DNA from: an uncultured Anaerolineae bacterium | GTDB lineage: Bacteria > Chloroflexota > Anaerolineae > Anaerolineales > Villigracilaceae | DNA length: 50,537 nt | NCBI GenBank assembly: GCA_903838415.1 | Contig: CAILYI010000113.1 | Coordinates: forward strand, 1-50,537 | Direction: 5' to 3' | In this document: positions 1 through 8,434 of the stretch, piece by piece | How the letters are laid out: each line of letters begins with the position of its first letter | Numbering within the stretch: the first letter of the stretch is position 1 | Translations under genes and position numbers: made by a program | Notes under the pieces: model-generated | Databases searched by the model: none | The model's input: the letters and a program-made list of their open reading frames with translations, nothing else | Told to the model about the DNA's origin: nothing

Positions 1-95
1 CTAGCACAATAAGAAAACTATTCAAGAGGGAATATCTAATCAGTTTTGTGACGCAAACAGTGCTGATCAAACCGACCCGATATTGGGAGATTCCA

Positions 96-1097
96 TTAAC
101 TCCCGGAATCTCGATTCTGTCGGTGGGGTCGATACTCCCCTACACCGTCAAAGTAAATCCCAAGCCACCTGTCCCAGGGAACAATATCTGACCCAAAATT
201 ACAGGTCACGTATTTATGGTGTAGATAGTGGAAATAATCGCTCGTTACAGGTTTCCCATTTATTTTGGGGCCTTCAAATCCCACATGCCCGACCACCGGG
301 GAGACAGCCAGGTGGTATGCCTGGAAATAGAAATGCAAAGGGTGGGAAGGAATGATAAAGTGCAACAAGACTCCGGTGAAATAAAACAAATGTTCAACCG
401 GGTGCATAGCCAACCCGGACCACGGCCCTGGATTGGAGTTGTAATGATGCACGCTGTGCACATATTTGAACAATGGCTTCCAATGAATCATGCGATGAAT
501 AAAGTAAAAGTGAGTATCTCGGAAGAGCAGCAGCACAAAGAAGTAAACGCAGAACCAGATTGGGTGTTCCTGAAAGCTGAGATAAGGAACTCGTCCATTG
601 GCTGCGGCCCAAAGATACAATACTTCGTAAGCCGTCCAAATCGGCAAAGCCGAAATCAAGGTGCGAAAAATATTGTCGTAAAGTTGCTTTCCAAACAGAA
701 ATTGCTTTTTGGTTTCTTCTTGAAAACTGGGATTGTATTTCCGTTCAGTCCCGCTCAATTTAAAGGTGTAATAGGCCAGGTGCATGCTGCCATACACAAC
801 CAGCAGAACGATAAGGTTGCGGAGCAGAACCAAACCAATCCAGCCCACTTGCAGGTTTTTGGCTGTTTCAAGCGAGGGTTGAAAAAATGTAAACGTCACC
901 AAACCCAACAGGAAAACCAGCGTGTTGAAAGGCCACAGCACGCCAGGGAAGCCAAATAACCAAATCAGGATGGCTTTCAGGTTAATCGGCCAGGCAAATA
1001 ACGGGGAAAATCGAGCCGGATAAGGAGGCTTCCAGTGTCCTCTTGCATCGCGGGTACCGTATTCCGGCTTTGGGGTGGCGTTTTTGGTCAGATTCAT
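96..1097 (-). CDS. Fatty acid hydroxylase / sterol desaturase family membrane protein
   Basis: A 333-residue integral membrane protein of the fatty acid hydroxylase superfamily, a non-heme diiron group that hydroxylates or desaturates lipids such as sterols, carotenoids and fatty acids. Hydrophobic segments lie at about residues 42-75, 85-110, 145-165 and 180-195. The histidine clusters that bind the two irons are visible: HFYFIH with HRMIH (196-205), HSVHH (214-218), a further H-x3-H (232-236) and YLHH (291-294). The start MNLTKN is preceded by a GAGAGG ribosome-binding site. The substrate cannot be told from sequence. It is the only gene at this end and is not operonic with the kinase gene that follows on the same strand. 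The 95 bases to its left show nothing I can name. Confidence 0.85.
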   Translation of the reverse strand: MNLTKNATPKPEYGTRDARGHWKPPYPARFSPLFAWPINLKAILIWLFGFPGVLWPFNTLVFLLGLVTFTFFQPSLETAKNLQVGWIGLVLLRNLIVLLVVYGSMHLAYYTFKLSGTERKYNPSFQEETKKQFLFGKQLYDNIFRTLISALPIWTAYEVLYLWAAANGRVPYLSFQEHPIWFCVYFFVLLLFRDTHFYFIHRMIHWKPLFKYVHSVHHYNSNPGPWSGLAMHPVEHLFYFTGVLLHFIIPSHPLHFYFQAYHLAVSPVVGHVGFEGPKINGKPVTSDYFHYLHHKYVTCNFGSDIVPWDRWLGIYFDGVGEYRPHRQNRDSGS

Positions 1098-1213
1098 GGC
1101 AGCACCTCTCGAAAAAATATCGTATCTGACTAATTGTACCGATTTTATACACTCGTGTCTCGCATAAAAGGATTAACTTTCCGCATGAATGGATTGTTAT
1201 GGAAGGGTAAACA

Positions 1214-4200
1214 TCATCCTTTTGGATAATCGCTGGGCGAGATCCCCATCTCTTGACGAAAAACCCTGCCAAAGTAATTGCTGTCTGAAAACCCAACCAT
1301 CTGGGCGACTTCGGTAATGGTGAAAATCCGCCTTTCAATCAGTTCCCGGGACATAAGAATGCGGTAGCGATTGAGATAGGTGACCGGCGTGATACCCAGT
1401 TCCTGATGGAAACAGCGCGTCAGGTAGCGATCGCTCACTGCCAGGTGTCCGGCCAGTTCGCTGCGCGAGATGGGTTCAGCGTAATGTTCATGAAGATAGG
1501 CCATGGCCTGCCGCACCGTGCGCGAAGCCTGGCTGCCGAGTCGTTTGCTATGACTGAGCGCAATTTCAACCTGGTTGAGCACTTCATCCATGCTGAACAG
1601 ACCTTTGCCCAGCACAGCCGCCACACCCTCGTGCAACCTGAGCATATCGCTGGCGGTCAAGATTTGAGCCGAAAGGACGAGCACAGGCACGTTGCGCGTG
1701 GCATCCTGTTCACGCATGACGCGCAGCACTTCAAAACCATCCACCTCGGGCATCATCAAATCCAACAGCACCAGCGACAAACGGTCAGTCTGCATGATTT
1801 CCAAGGCTTTTTTGCCGTTGTTCGCCCTCAGGATGCGGCAACTCACCAGACCTTCAAGCATGCGCACGTGCATATCAAGCACTTTCGGGTCATCATCCAC
1901 CACCAGGATGGTCTGTCGCCCGTCATTACTCTTTAATCCCAAACGTTCGAGGGCCTGCGAAAGCTCCGCGCTGCCTACCGGTTTGCTGAGGTAATCCATT
2001 TCCAGGATGGCGCCGTTCGAACGCTCAGCGGAGAGACTGTAAAATACCACCGGGATATCACAGGTTTCAGGATTTTGCTTGAGGATCTGCATCAATTCCC
2101 AGCCGCGCTCAGTGGCTGGCTGGAAATCCAGCACCACGGCCCCAGGCGGGCGTGAAATTACAAGTGAAAGCCAATCCGGTTGATGGGAAACATCCAAAAC
2201 TTCCACTTCGAAACCCTTTTGGCACAAGTGTTGCTGGAGGTGTAACCACTCAGAAGAGCTTTCGATCAACAAGAGAACGGTGTTGCGCCGATTATTTCGG
2301 GACTCGACAGTCGTCAAAATTTCAGCCATGACTGGCAGGCTGAAGGAGAAGGTGGAGCCGGTTTCTTCCACGCCGGTTGAGCGGACTTCAATCTGGCCGC
2401 CATGCAGCTCAATCAAGCGCCGCGTGATGGCCAATCCCAGACCCATGCCGCCATAGCCGCGCGCCACGCTGCGCTCTGAACGGCGAAATTCATCGAAGAT
2501 CACAGCCTGTTCATCAAGCGGAATCCCCATGCCGGTATCACTGACGTCCACCAGAATGTGCGTGTCGCTGGCACGCACCAGCAGGCGCACATAGCCGTGC
2601 TCGGTGAATTTGACTGCGTTACTGACCAAGTTGAGAATTACCTGGCGCAGGCGGGTGCGATCGCCCATGACCAGCGGCAGGCTGGCGGGAATCTGCTCGC
2701 GCCACTCCAGGCCTTTTTCACGCGCCATTGTTTTTCCCAGGATGGCAGCTTCAGAAAACAGCTTGGACAGATCCAACGGTTCGGTGACCAGGCGCAATTC
2801 TCCGGCCTGGTTGCTGGCCAGATCGAGCACATCGCCGATGAGACGAAACAGGTGCTGAGAGCTGGTATGGATGCTGTCCATATCCTTACGATAAGGCGCG
2901 GGCAGGGGCGGATTGCCGCCTGATTTTTCCTCCTGCAGCATCATTTCAACCGTACCCACGATCAGGGCCAGCGGAGTACGCAATTCGTGGCTGACCATCG
3001 AAAGAAAGCGACTCTTGAGCTGATTGGCCTGCTCAGCGGCCTGGCGCGCATCCACAGCTTCATTGAAAAGCCGGATGTTGCGCTCGGTCAGGATGGCTCG
3101 CTTTAGCGCGGCGCTGATCTGCCCGCCCAGGATTTCATAAATGGCCTCTTCACGCGGATCAGCCTCGAAAACAGCGTAGCCAAGTTGGTCTTCGCGGAAA
3201 AAAAGCGGTTCCACCACCAGGCTGTACTGTCGATCCGCGGATAGCAGGCCGGGCGGCAACAACTGGCGGGCCGGGAACAAGACGCTGCCTTGCTGCGCGG
3301 CGCCACGCTGATTTTTTTCGTAGGAAAATATCATGCGCGCCAGGCCTTCGGGATTGCCGGGGTCCTCATATAGGAACAGGGAATAGCGTGAAATTTTAAG
3401 CCGCTGAATGGAACGTTCCAACATGGCGGTCAATTCAGCGGTGGTGGTGATGATATTCAATCCCTGGCTGATCTCCCCCAGGATGTGCAGCTTCTCATCC
3501 GCCTGGAGGGTTTGATAAGCAAAATAACGCCGCGCCGATTCGCCGATCAAGACCCGCGCCTGCTGCGTCAGGTTCTCAACACGAAGTCGAGATGGGGCAT
3601 CCGCAAGCTGGGAAATGGCAAATTGACGCAGGGTGGAAAGAATCTCATGCCAGCGCAGGAAAGAATCACTGGCGCTGTCAGTCTGTTGGAGGGTTTTGGC
3701 CAACAAGCTGAGAAATTTTCCAGACGATTTGCCCTGACTCTCCGCCAGGAAAGCTTTGAGCAGCGCGGGGAAGGATTTGCGCAACGGTTCATCCGGCCGG
3801 GGCTTCAGGCTGGCATTCTCTTCGCCAAAAACCAGATTGTCCAGCAGTCGGATTTCATCAGTAAAGGAATCCAGCTTCTCGGTATGAGGGATCGCTTCCG
3901 CGTGAGTTACCAGCGGGTCGGCGCATCCGCAAGATTGGCGCACCACCATGCGGGTGGGCAAAATCACCTTCAGCGGCACTTCCTGACCCTGTAGTAATGA
4001 CAGCACCATCATGGTGGCCTGGTAGGTCTGTTCATAAAAATGCAGCGGAGCTGTGGTCAGCGGAGGCGTAATCACCAGCCCCTGATCCTCCCCGTTTAAT
4101 CCGGCAATGGCCACATCCTCAGGTACATGCAACCCGCGGGATTGAAAGGTTTTCATCGCGCCCAGCGCCATGTTGTCGCTGGCAGCCACCAGTGCATCGA

Positions 4201-4822
4201 ATGTTACCTGGCGCTCGTCCAGCAAAACCTTGGCCCCCTTCACCCCGCCACTTTCCTTAAAATCGCCCTGATAAACAAGCTCGGGATCGATGGGAATGTC
4301 GTGTTCTTTCAGAACGTCCAGATAAGCCTGATAGCGCTCAGCCGCTTCCTGGTGGTTAGCCGGGCCGCGAATAAAAGCGATGCGACGACGGTCGTGCACG
4401 GTAATCAGGTGATTAATCACCTCACGCATTCCATAATAATTATCAGCCGAGACGCCTGGAACTCCTTCCAGGATGATCCCCGTGGTGACAACGGGCATGG
4501 GGCGAAAGCGATGAATGAAGGAATAGGTTTCTTCCATATCCATCCACGGATTTAATCCCCAAAACACTAGGCCATCCACCGTATCCATATCCACCAGATG
4601 ATAAATGATGTTACGCTGGACTTCAAACTCGGCGGGCGAACGCATTGGGCGACCGGGATAACAGATCAGGTTCACCCCGGCATCGCGCGCAGCCGCCGCC
4701 GCTCCAGACCAGATGGCGCGGTTGTTGGGATCAATCGCACCCTGAGTCAATAGCGCCAGCGTAATGCGACGATGTTGTCCGTTATGGTAAATCATGTTGG
4801 AGATTTGCGTCTGGTCTGCCAT
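1214..4822 (-). CDS. One-protein hybrid two-component system: LacI-type ligand domain, histidine kinase, two receivers, AraC DNA-binding domain
   Basis: A 1202-residue fusion. Residues ~15-320 resemble the sugar-binding (type 1 periplasmic-binding-fold) part of LacI/GalR regulators but lack their N-terminal helix-turn-helix. Residues ~430-600 look GAF-like. The kinase core follows (~620-860) with H-box [12 protein letters not shown]-box NLVSNAVKF, DTGMGIP and GMGLGL. A first receiver (~875-985) keeps an Asp (VVLDF) but lacks the N-terminal acidic pair, so it is probably degenerate. A second receiver (~993-1110) is complete (VVDDD, LLDLMMPEVDG). An AraC double HTH closes the protein (~1105-1202). 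No signal peptide or membrane helix is seen, so the ligand is probably sensed in the cytoplasm and the output is transcription. It is divergent from the LacI operon, which it may control together with the repressor (inference). A TATAAT box lies at 4842-4847 on this strand. Confidence 0.88.
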   Translation of the reverse strand: MADQTQISNMIYHNGQHRRITLALLTQGAIDPNNRAIWSGAAAAARDAGVNLICYPGRPMRSPAEFEVQRNIIYHLVDMDTVDGLVFWGLNPWMDMEETYSFIHRFRPMPVVTTGIILEGVPGVSADNYYGMREVINHLITVHDRRRIAFIRGPANHQEAAERYQAYLDVLKEHDIPIDPELVYQGDFKESGGVKGAKVLLDERQVTFDALVAASDNMALGAMKTFQSRGLHVPEDVAIAGLNGEDQGLVITPPLTTAPLHFYEQTYQATMMVLSLLQGQEVPLKVILPTRMVVRQSCGCADPLVTHAEAIPHTEKLDSFTDEIRLLDNLVFGEENASLKPRPDEPLRKSFPALLKAFLAESQGKSSGKFLSLLAKTLQQTDSASDSFLRWHEILSTLRQFAISQLADAPSRLRVENLTQQARVLIGESARRYFAYQTLQADEKLHILGEISQGLNIITTTAELTAMLERSIQRLKISRYSLFLYEDPGNPEGLARMIFSYEKNQRGAAQQGSVLFPARQLLPPGLLSADRQYSLVVEPLFFREDQLGYAVFEADPREEAIYEILGGQISAALKRAILTERNIRLFNEAVDARQAAEQANQLKSRFLSMVSHELRTPLALIVGTVEMMLQEEKSGGNPPLPAPYRKDMDSIHTSSQHLFRLIGDVLDLASNQAGELRLVTEPLDLSKLFSEAAILGKTMAREKGLEWREQIPASLPLVMGDRTRLRQVILNLVSNAVKFTEHGYVRLLVRASDTHILVDVSDTGMGIPLDEQAVIFDEFRRSERSVARGYGGMGLGLAITRRLIELHGGQIEVRSTGVEETGSTFSFSLPVMAEILTTVESRNNRRNTVLLLIESSSEWLHLQQHLCQKGFEVEVLDVSHQPDWLSLVISRPPGAVVLDFQPATERGWELMQILKQNPETCDIPVVFYSLSAERSNGAILEMDYLSKPVGSAELSQALERLGLKSNDGRQTILVVDDDPKVLDMHVRMLEGLVSCRILRANNGKKALEIMQTDRLSLVLLDLMMPEVDGFEVLRVMREQDATRNVPVLVLSAQILTASDMLRLHEGVAAVLGKGLFSMDEVLNQVEIALSHSKRLGSQASRTVRQAMAYLHEHYAEPISRSELAGHLAVSDRYLTRCFHQELGITPVTYLNRYRILMSRELIERRIFTITEVAQMVGFSDSNYFGRVFRQEMGISPSDYPKG

Positions 4823-4899
4823 AGAAAAACCTGTTTATCCCATTATAAACCAGCAAAATGATTCCGTTATCGGGCGGATATTTTGTTTCCCTGGCCCGC

Positions 4900-4929
4900 T
4901 TGACATTCCGGCCAGGGTTGTGATATTCT
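4900..4929 (+). promoter_or_regulatory. Sigma-70-type promoter of the lacI-galactokinase-like operon
   Basis: A perfect -35 box TTGACA (4900-4905), an 18-base spacer and the -10 box TATTCT (4924-4929), preceded by TG one base upstream (extended -10). Transcription should start near 4936, directly against the operator palindrome. Confidence 0.75.
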
Positions 4930-4937
4930 AGCACCAC

Positions 4938-4959
4938 TTTCGGAAACCGGTTTCCGAAA
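4938..4959. promoter_or_regulatory. LacI-family operator, perfect 22-bp palindrome
   Basis: Positions 4938-4948 are the exact reverse complement of 4949-4959; the core is GGAAACCGGTTTCC with a central CG, typical of LacI/GalR operators. It lies between the predicted transcription start and the repressor ATG at 4976, so a bound repressor would block its own operon. No second copy was noticed elsewhere in the window. Confidence 0.8.
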
Positions 4960-4975
4960 CCAAGGAAAGCGCCCA

Positions 4976-5992
4976 ATGCCACGCCCCACCATTCAAGATG
5001 TCGCCAAAACTGCCCAGGTCTCCAAAAGCACGGTGAGCCGCGTCTTGAGTGGCAACTATGAATATATGCGCGCCGATACGCGCGAAAAAGTTGAGCTGGC
5101 GGTCAAACGCCTGGGATACCGCCCCAGCAGCATCGCCCAGAGCCTGACATCCAAACGCACCAATACCGCCGCCATTTTGATTTCCGATATCGGAAACCCT
5201 TTTTACCCGGATGTCATCCACGGGGTTGAGCAGATTGCCTTTGAGAATCAGTATGGCATTTTTCTCTGCAACACCAACTACGACCTCGATCGCGGCCTGG
5301 AATTGATCCGCTCGCTGATTGACAAACGCGTGGATGGCGTCATGCTCATGTCGAGCAGCATGACGGATGACTGGCTGGATGAACTTGTCGATAACGGCAT
5401 CCCGACGGTTGTCCTGGATTGGGATATCAAGCTGGCGCAAAGAAATCTCAGCACCATCCAGGTCGATTATGAGCCGGGCATCAAGGCTGCGGTCAATCAT
5501 CTCGTTTCGCTGGGACATACCCGCTTTGCGCATGTCAGCGGGCCGCTCACCTGGCCAACCTCACGCACCCGGCGGGATGTTTTTTTATCCGCGCTGAAGC
5601 TTCACCAGATTTTTCCAGAAAATGTGCCCATTCTGGAGGGAAACCTGCGCATGGACGGCGGCCGCCAGGCGGCCATCCAGCTGATGGGCTTATCAGAAAG
5701 ACCGACCGCCATCTTCGCGGCAAATGACCTGACCGCGCTGGGCCTGATGGCGGAGCTAAAAGCCCAGGGTCTGCGCATCCCACAGGATATGTCAATCGTC
5801 GGCCTGGACGATATTTACCTGTCTAGCCAGTCAGATCCGCCGCTGACCACGGTGGCCCTGCCGCGCCGCGAAATTGGCGAACTGGCGATGAAGATGCTCT
5901 TACGCTGGTTCAAAACAGGCGCGGAGCCCGTGATCGAAAGGGTCGAATCTTCGCTGGTGATTCGGGCCTCAACCGCAACATCAACGCGCTGA
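4976..5992 (+). CDS. LacI/GalR-family transcriptional repressor
   Basis: A 338-residue regulator. The N-terminal helix-turn-helix is classic (TIQDVAKTAQVSKSTVSRVL, residues 4-23), followed by the hinge helix region and a periplasmic-binding-type effector domain (residues ~60-335, with GNPFYPDVIHGVE and DDIYLSSQSDPPLTTV typical of the family). It is the first gene of a four-gene operon and sits just downstream of a 22-bp palindrome at 4938-4959, so autoregulation is likely. The effector is probably a sugar or sugar phosphate, inferred from the GHMP kinase three genes downstream. The stretch to the next gene is 47 bases with no terminator. Confidence 0.93.
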   Translation: MPRPTIQDVAKTAQVSKSTVSRVLSGNYEYMRADTREKVELAVKRLGYRPSSIAQSLTSKRTNTAAILISDIGNPFYPDVIHGVEQIAFENQYGIFLCNTNYDLDRGLELIRSLIDKRVDGVMLMSSSMTDDWLDELVDNGIPTVVLDWDIKLAQRNLSTIQVDYEPGIKAAVNHLVSLGHTRFAHVSGPLTWPTSRTRRDVFLSALKLHQIFPENVPILEGNLRMDGGRQAAIQLMGLSERPTAIFAANDLTALGLMAELKAQGLRIPQDMSIVGLDDIYLSSQSDPPLTTVALPRREIGELAMKMLLRWFKTGAEPVIERVESSLVIRASTATSTR

Positions 5993-6039
5993 AATTTTCG
6001 GCGTATTTACCCGTTTTCGCACAAGGAGTACCCAATCCC

Positions 6040-7386
6040 ATGTCAATCCCACCCCTGGCCGGACTTTGCACCTATCAGGAAGCCGGAAAACCGGCTTACG
6101 ATGTTGAAGCAAATGTCAAACGCCTGCTGCGCTATGCCTGGATCGAAAAAAAGCTAATGGATGTTGGGCTTTACTGGCTGGCGCCCACCCCGGAATGGGA
6201 AGTGAAGGAGGCCTTGGGGCTGCATCTCAGTCTCGATGCGGATCACGCCGCCGCCATTCGCACCCGCATCAGCGAAATGCGCAGCCCCGCGCCCCGTATG
6301 GATGTCAGCCCGGATGCCGCCATCGATCAGTTTTTCGATGAGCTTTTGACCGCTCAAACCACGCCGGAAAAATTGGTCGGCCTGTATGCTGTCTTGAGAC
6401 CGGCCCTGTTACAGGCCTATCGCGCTCATTTCCAAAACAGCCATCCGGTAATTGACTATCCCACCCGCCGGATGCTCAAGCATATCCTGATCGACGAGCA
6501 AGAACAAATGGAGTGGGGCGAGGCGGCCGTCCTGGCTGTCACTCCCACATCGGAAGATAAATCCGCGGCTGAAGCCTGGAAAACACACCTTTTGGCCTAT
6601 CTCCAAAACATGGGCGGTATCATGGGCGATCAGGAAAAGCCCGCCAGCCTGCCAGCTTCGCGCAGATTGAAGCCTTTCGAGCCCGATTTCTTCCCCCAAC
6701 GCGATGAGCGCTTTGAGATGCGCTGGAATTTTGTCAATCCGCAGCGCCAGGTCTCTTTAAACGAAAATATTCCGCTGGATGAGCGCACGCTGGCACTGAT
6801 GTGTCGCCGCATCGTCGAGATGGATGTTCCCGAATACATGACGCGCCTGATTGCCCAAGCGACAGATGAGCCCTGGGAATATTACGTGGAAATGACCCGC
6901 CAGTTGTGGGATGAGGTGCGTCACGCCATGCTGGGCACCATTTACTTTGAAAATCGCGGCGTGGACTGGAAAAAGAGTATCGCCATTCATCCCGGCATGT
7001 CCATTCGCCTGAACCAGGTTCCCATTCAGGATGTCCACAACGTCCTGTTCGCCATTGAGCAGAATCTGATGCCTGCCAAAACCGGCAAGCGGCTGGAATA
7101 CGAAATCAGCAAAAATGCCAATGATCCGCTCGCCATGCTGATACAGGATTACGATTGGGCGGATGAAGTTTTGCATGTCCACATCGGCCGGAAGTGGCTG
7201 TTGCCTAAAACTGGCTTATCTTCCGGCGAGGCCGTCAAAAAAGGCTGGGAAATTCGCGCATCGACAGCCTCCGTGCTCGATGGCTATGAAGCGCGCGGAG
7301 AACAAAAGAACTGGTGGCCCGCTTTTGTCCGCCAGGTATTGGGACGGGAAACCGCCCAAAAAGAATTCAATCTTGAACGTCTATAA
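6040..7386 (+). CDS. Ferritin-like predicted diiron protein of unknown function
   Basis: A 448-residue soluble protein that I do not recognise as a named enzyme. Its second half has the spacing of a four-helix ferritin-like diiron site: Glu260 or Glu265, then E292-x-x-H295 (DEVRH), Glu340 (AIEQN), then E376-x-x-H379 (DEVLH). The last helix (DEVLHVHIGRKWL) resembles the DUF455-type ferritin-like family. The N-terminal half is also helical and carries the acidic stretch DEQEQMEWGE (152-161), so a duplicated fold is possible. A ribosome-binding site (AAGGAG) precedes ATG 6040. It lies between the LacI repressor and the URO-D-family gene, with 17 bases to the latter, so it is probably co-transcribed. 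The diiron reading is inference from residue pattern only. Confidence 0.6.
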   Translation: MSIPPLAGLCTYQEAGKPAYDVEANVKRLLRYAWIEKKLMDVGLYWLAPTPEWEVKEALGLHLSLDADHAAAIRTRISEMRSPAPRMDVSPDAAIDQFFDELLTAQTTPEKLVGLYAVLRPALLQAYRAHFQNSHPVIDYPTRRMLKHILIDEQEQMEWGEAAVLAVTPTSEDKSAAEAWKTHLLAYLQNMGGIMGDQEKPASLPASRRLKPFEPDFFPQRDERFEMRWNFVNPQRQVSLNENIPLDERTLALMCRRIVEMDVPEYMTRLIAQATDEPWEYYVEMTRQLWDEVRHAMLGTIYFENRGVDWKKSIAIHPGMSIRLNQVPIQDVHNVLFAIEQNLMPAKTGKRLEYEISKNANDPLAMLIQDYDWADEVLHVHIGRKWLLPKTGLSSGEAVKKGWEIRASTASVLDGYEARGEQKNWWPAFVRQVLGRETAQKEFNLERL

Positions 7387-7403
7387 CAAGTCAGGACGGG
7401 AAC

Positions 7404-8420
7404 ATGACAATCACTCGTAAGGAACGCATGCGAAAGGCCCTCAGGCACGAACAGGTGGATCGCCTGCCAACCCAAATCAACTACACAGGCGGCATGGGAC
7501 AGAAAATGGCTGAGCATTTTCAAATCGCACCCAAAGAGTTACCCGCCTTTTTGGGCAACCACATGATTCGAGTCGACTTGAACAGCCCCGAGCGTCTCAG
7601 CGCCGACGGCAAAGTGAAATTTGACTGGTGGGGTGTGGGCTTCGACACCAAGGAGGAGGGCTACTTTGCCGCGGTCAGCCCGCTGAAAGAAAACCCCGAC
7701 CTGCAGGCCTATCCTTGGCCGGACCCAGACGAGGCGACGCTCTTTGAAACGGCCAAAAGCGTGATCCAAGAAAAGGGGCAGGAATACTTTATCACCCCCA
7801 ATTTTGGCTTTGTGCTGTTTGAACGGGCCTGGACTCTGCGTGGTTTTGAGCAATTTTTCATGGATATGGGCACCGATCCCGGCTACACCGGCGAGCTGCT
7901 CGACCGTATCACCGACATTCAACTGAAACTGATCCATAAATATCTCGACCTGGGGATTGATGGCGCTTATTTTGGCGATGACTACGGCGCCCAGAAAGGC
8001 CTGCTGTTTTCCCCCGGCATGTGGCGGACTTACATCAAGCCGCGCCTGGCCAAAATGTTCGCGCCCTTCGTTGAGCGCGGCCTACCGATCCTGATGCATT
8101 CGGATGGGCAAATCCAAAAAATCCTGCCGGACCTGGTGGAAATTGGTTTGACGGCGCTGAATCCGGTCCAGCCGGAAGTTCTCGATCACGCCTGGTTGGC
8201 GGAGAATTTCAAGGGCAAACTAGCCTTCTATGGCGGCATCTCCACCCAGACGGTACTGCCCAACGGCAGCCCCGAAGATGTCCGGAAAGCCGTTTCAGCC
8301 TGCGTTGAGACGCTCGCGCCAGATGGAACGGGCCTGATTATCGCTCCATCTCATCGCATGATGACCGACATTTCCATGGACAACGTCACCGCACTACTGG
8401 AAGCCTTCGGTTCAAATTAA
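7404..8420 (+). CDS. Uroporphyrinogen decarboxylase (URO-D) superfamily protein, not HemE
   Basis: A 338-residue TIM-barrel protein of the URO-D/methyltransferase superfamily, which includes heme-pathway decarboxylases and the MtaA/CmuA-type corrinoid methyltransferases. It lacks the N-terminal Arg-rich substrate motif of genuine HemE, instead starting with RMRKALRHEQVDRLPTQ. C-terminal family motifs are present: PGMWRTYIKP, LMHSDGQI, LNPVQPEVLD and FYGGISTQT. The position inside a LacI-regulated operon beside a GHMP sugar kinase argues against a heme role. Family members of unknown function occur in carbohydrate clusters of other bacteria. The actual reaction is unknown; a methyl or one-carbon transfer is only a possibility. 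Confidence 0.8.
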   Translation: MTITRKERMRKALRHEQVDRLPTQINYTGGMGQKMAEHFQIAPKELPAFLGNHMIRVDLNSPERLSADGKVKFDWWGVGFDTKEEGYFAAVSPLKENPDLQAYPWPDPDEATLFETAKSVIQEKGQEYFITPNFGFVLFERAWTLRGFEQFFMDMGTDPGYTGELLDRITDIQLKLIHKYLDLGIDGAYFGDDYGAQKGLLFSPGMWRTYIKPRLAKMFAPFVERGLPILMHSDGQIQKILPDLVEIGLTALNPVQPEVLDHAWLAENFKGKLAFYGGISTQTVLPNGSPEDVRKAVSACVETLAPDGTGLIIAPSHRMMTDISMDNVTALLEAFGSN

Positions 8421-8434
8421 TCCCGGGAGAGAAA

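Noticed and set aside
228-959. 243-codon open frame opposite the fatty acid hydroxylase gene
   Set aside because: Antisense shadow of a gene with clear histidine motifs; no domain of its own.
7404-8420. Assignment as HemE (heme biosynthesis)
   Set aside because: The HemE N-terminal Arg-rich signature is missing and the gene sits in a LacI-regulated operon without heme genes.
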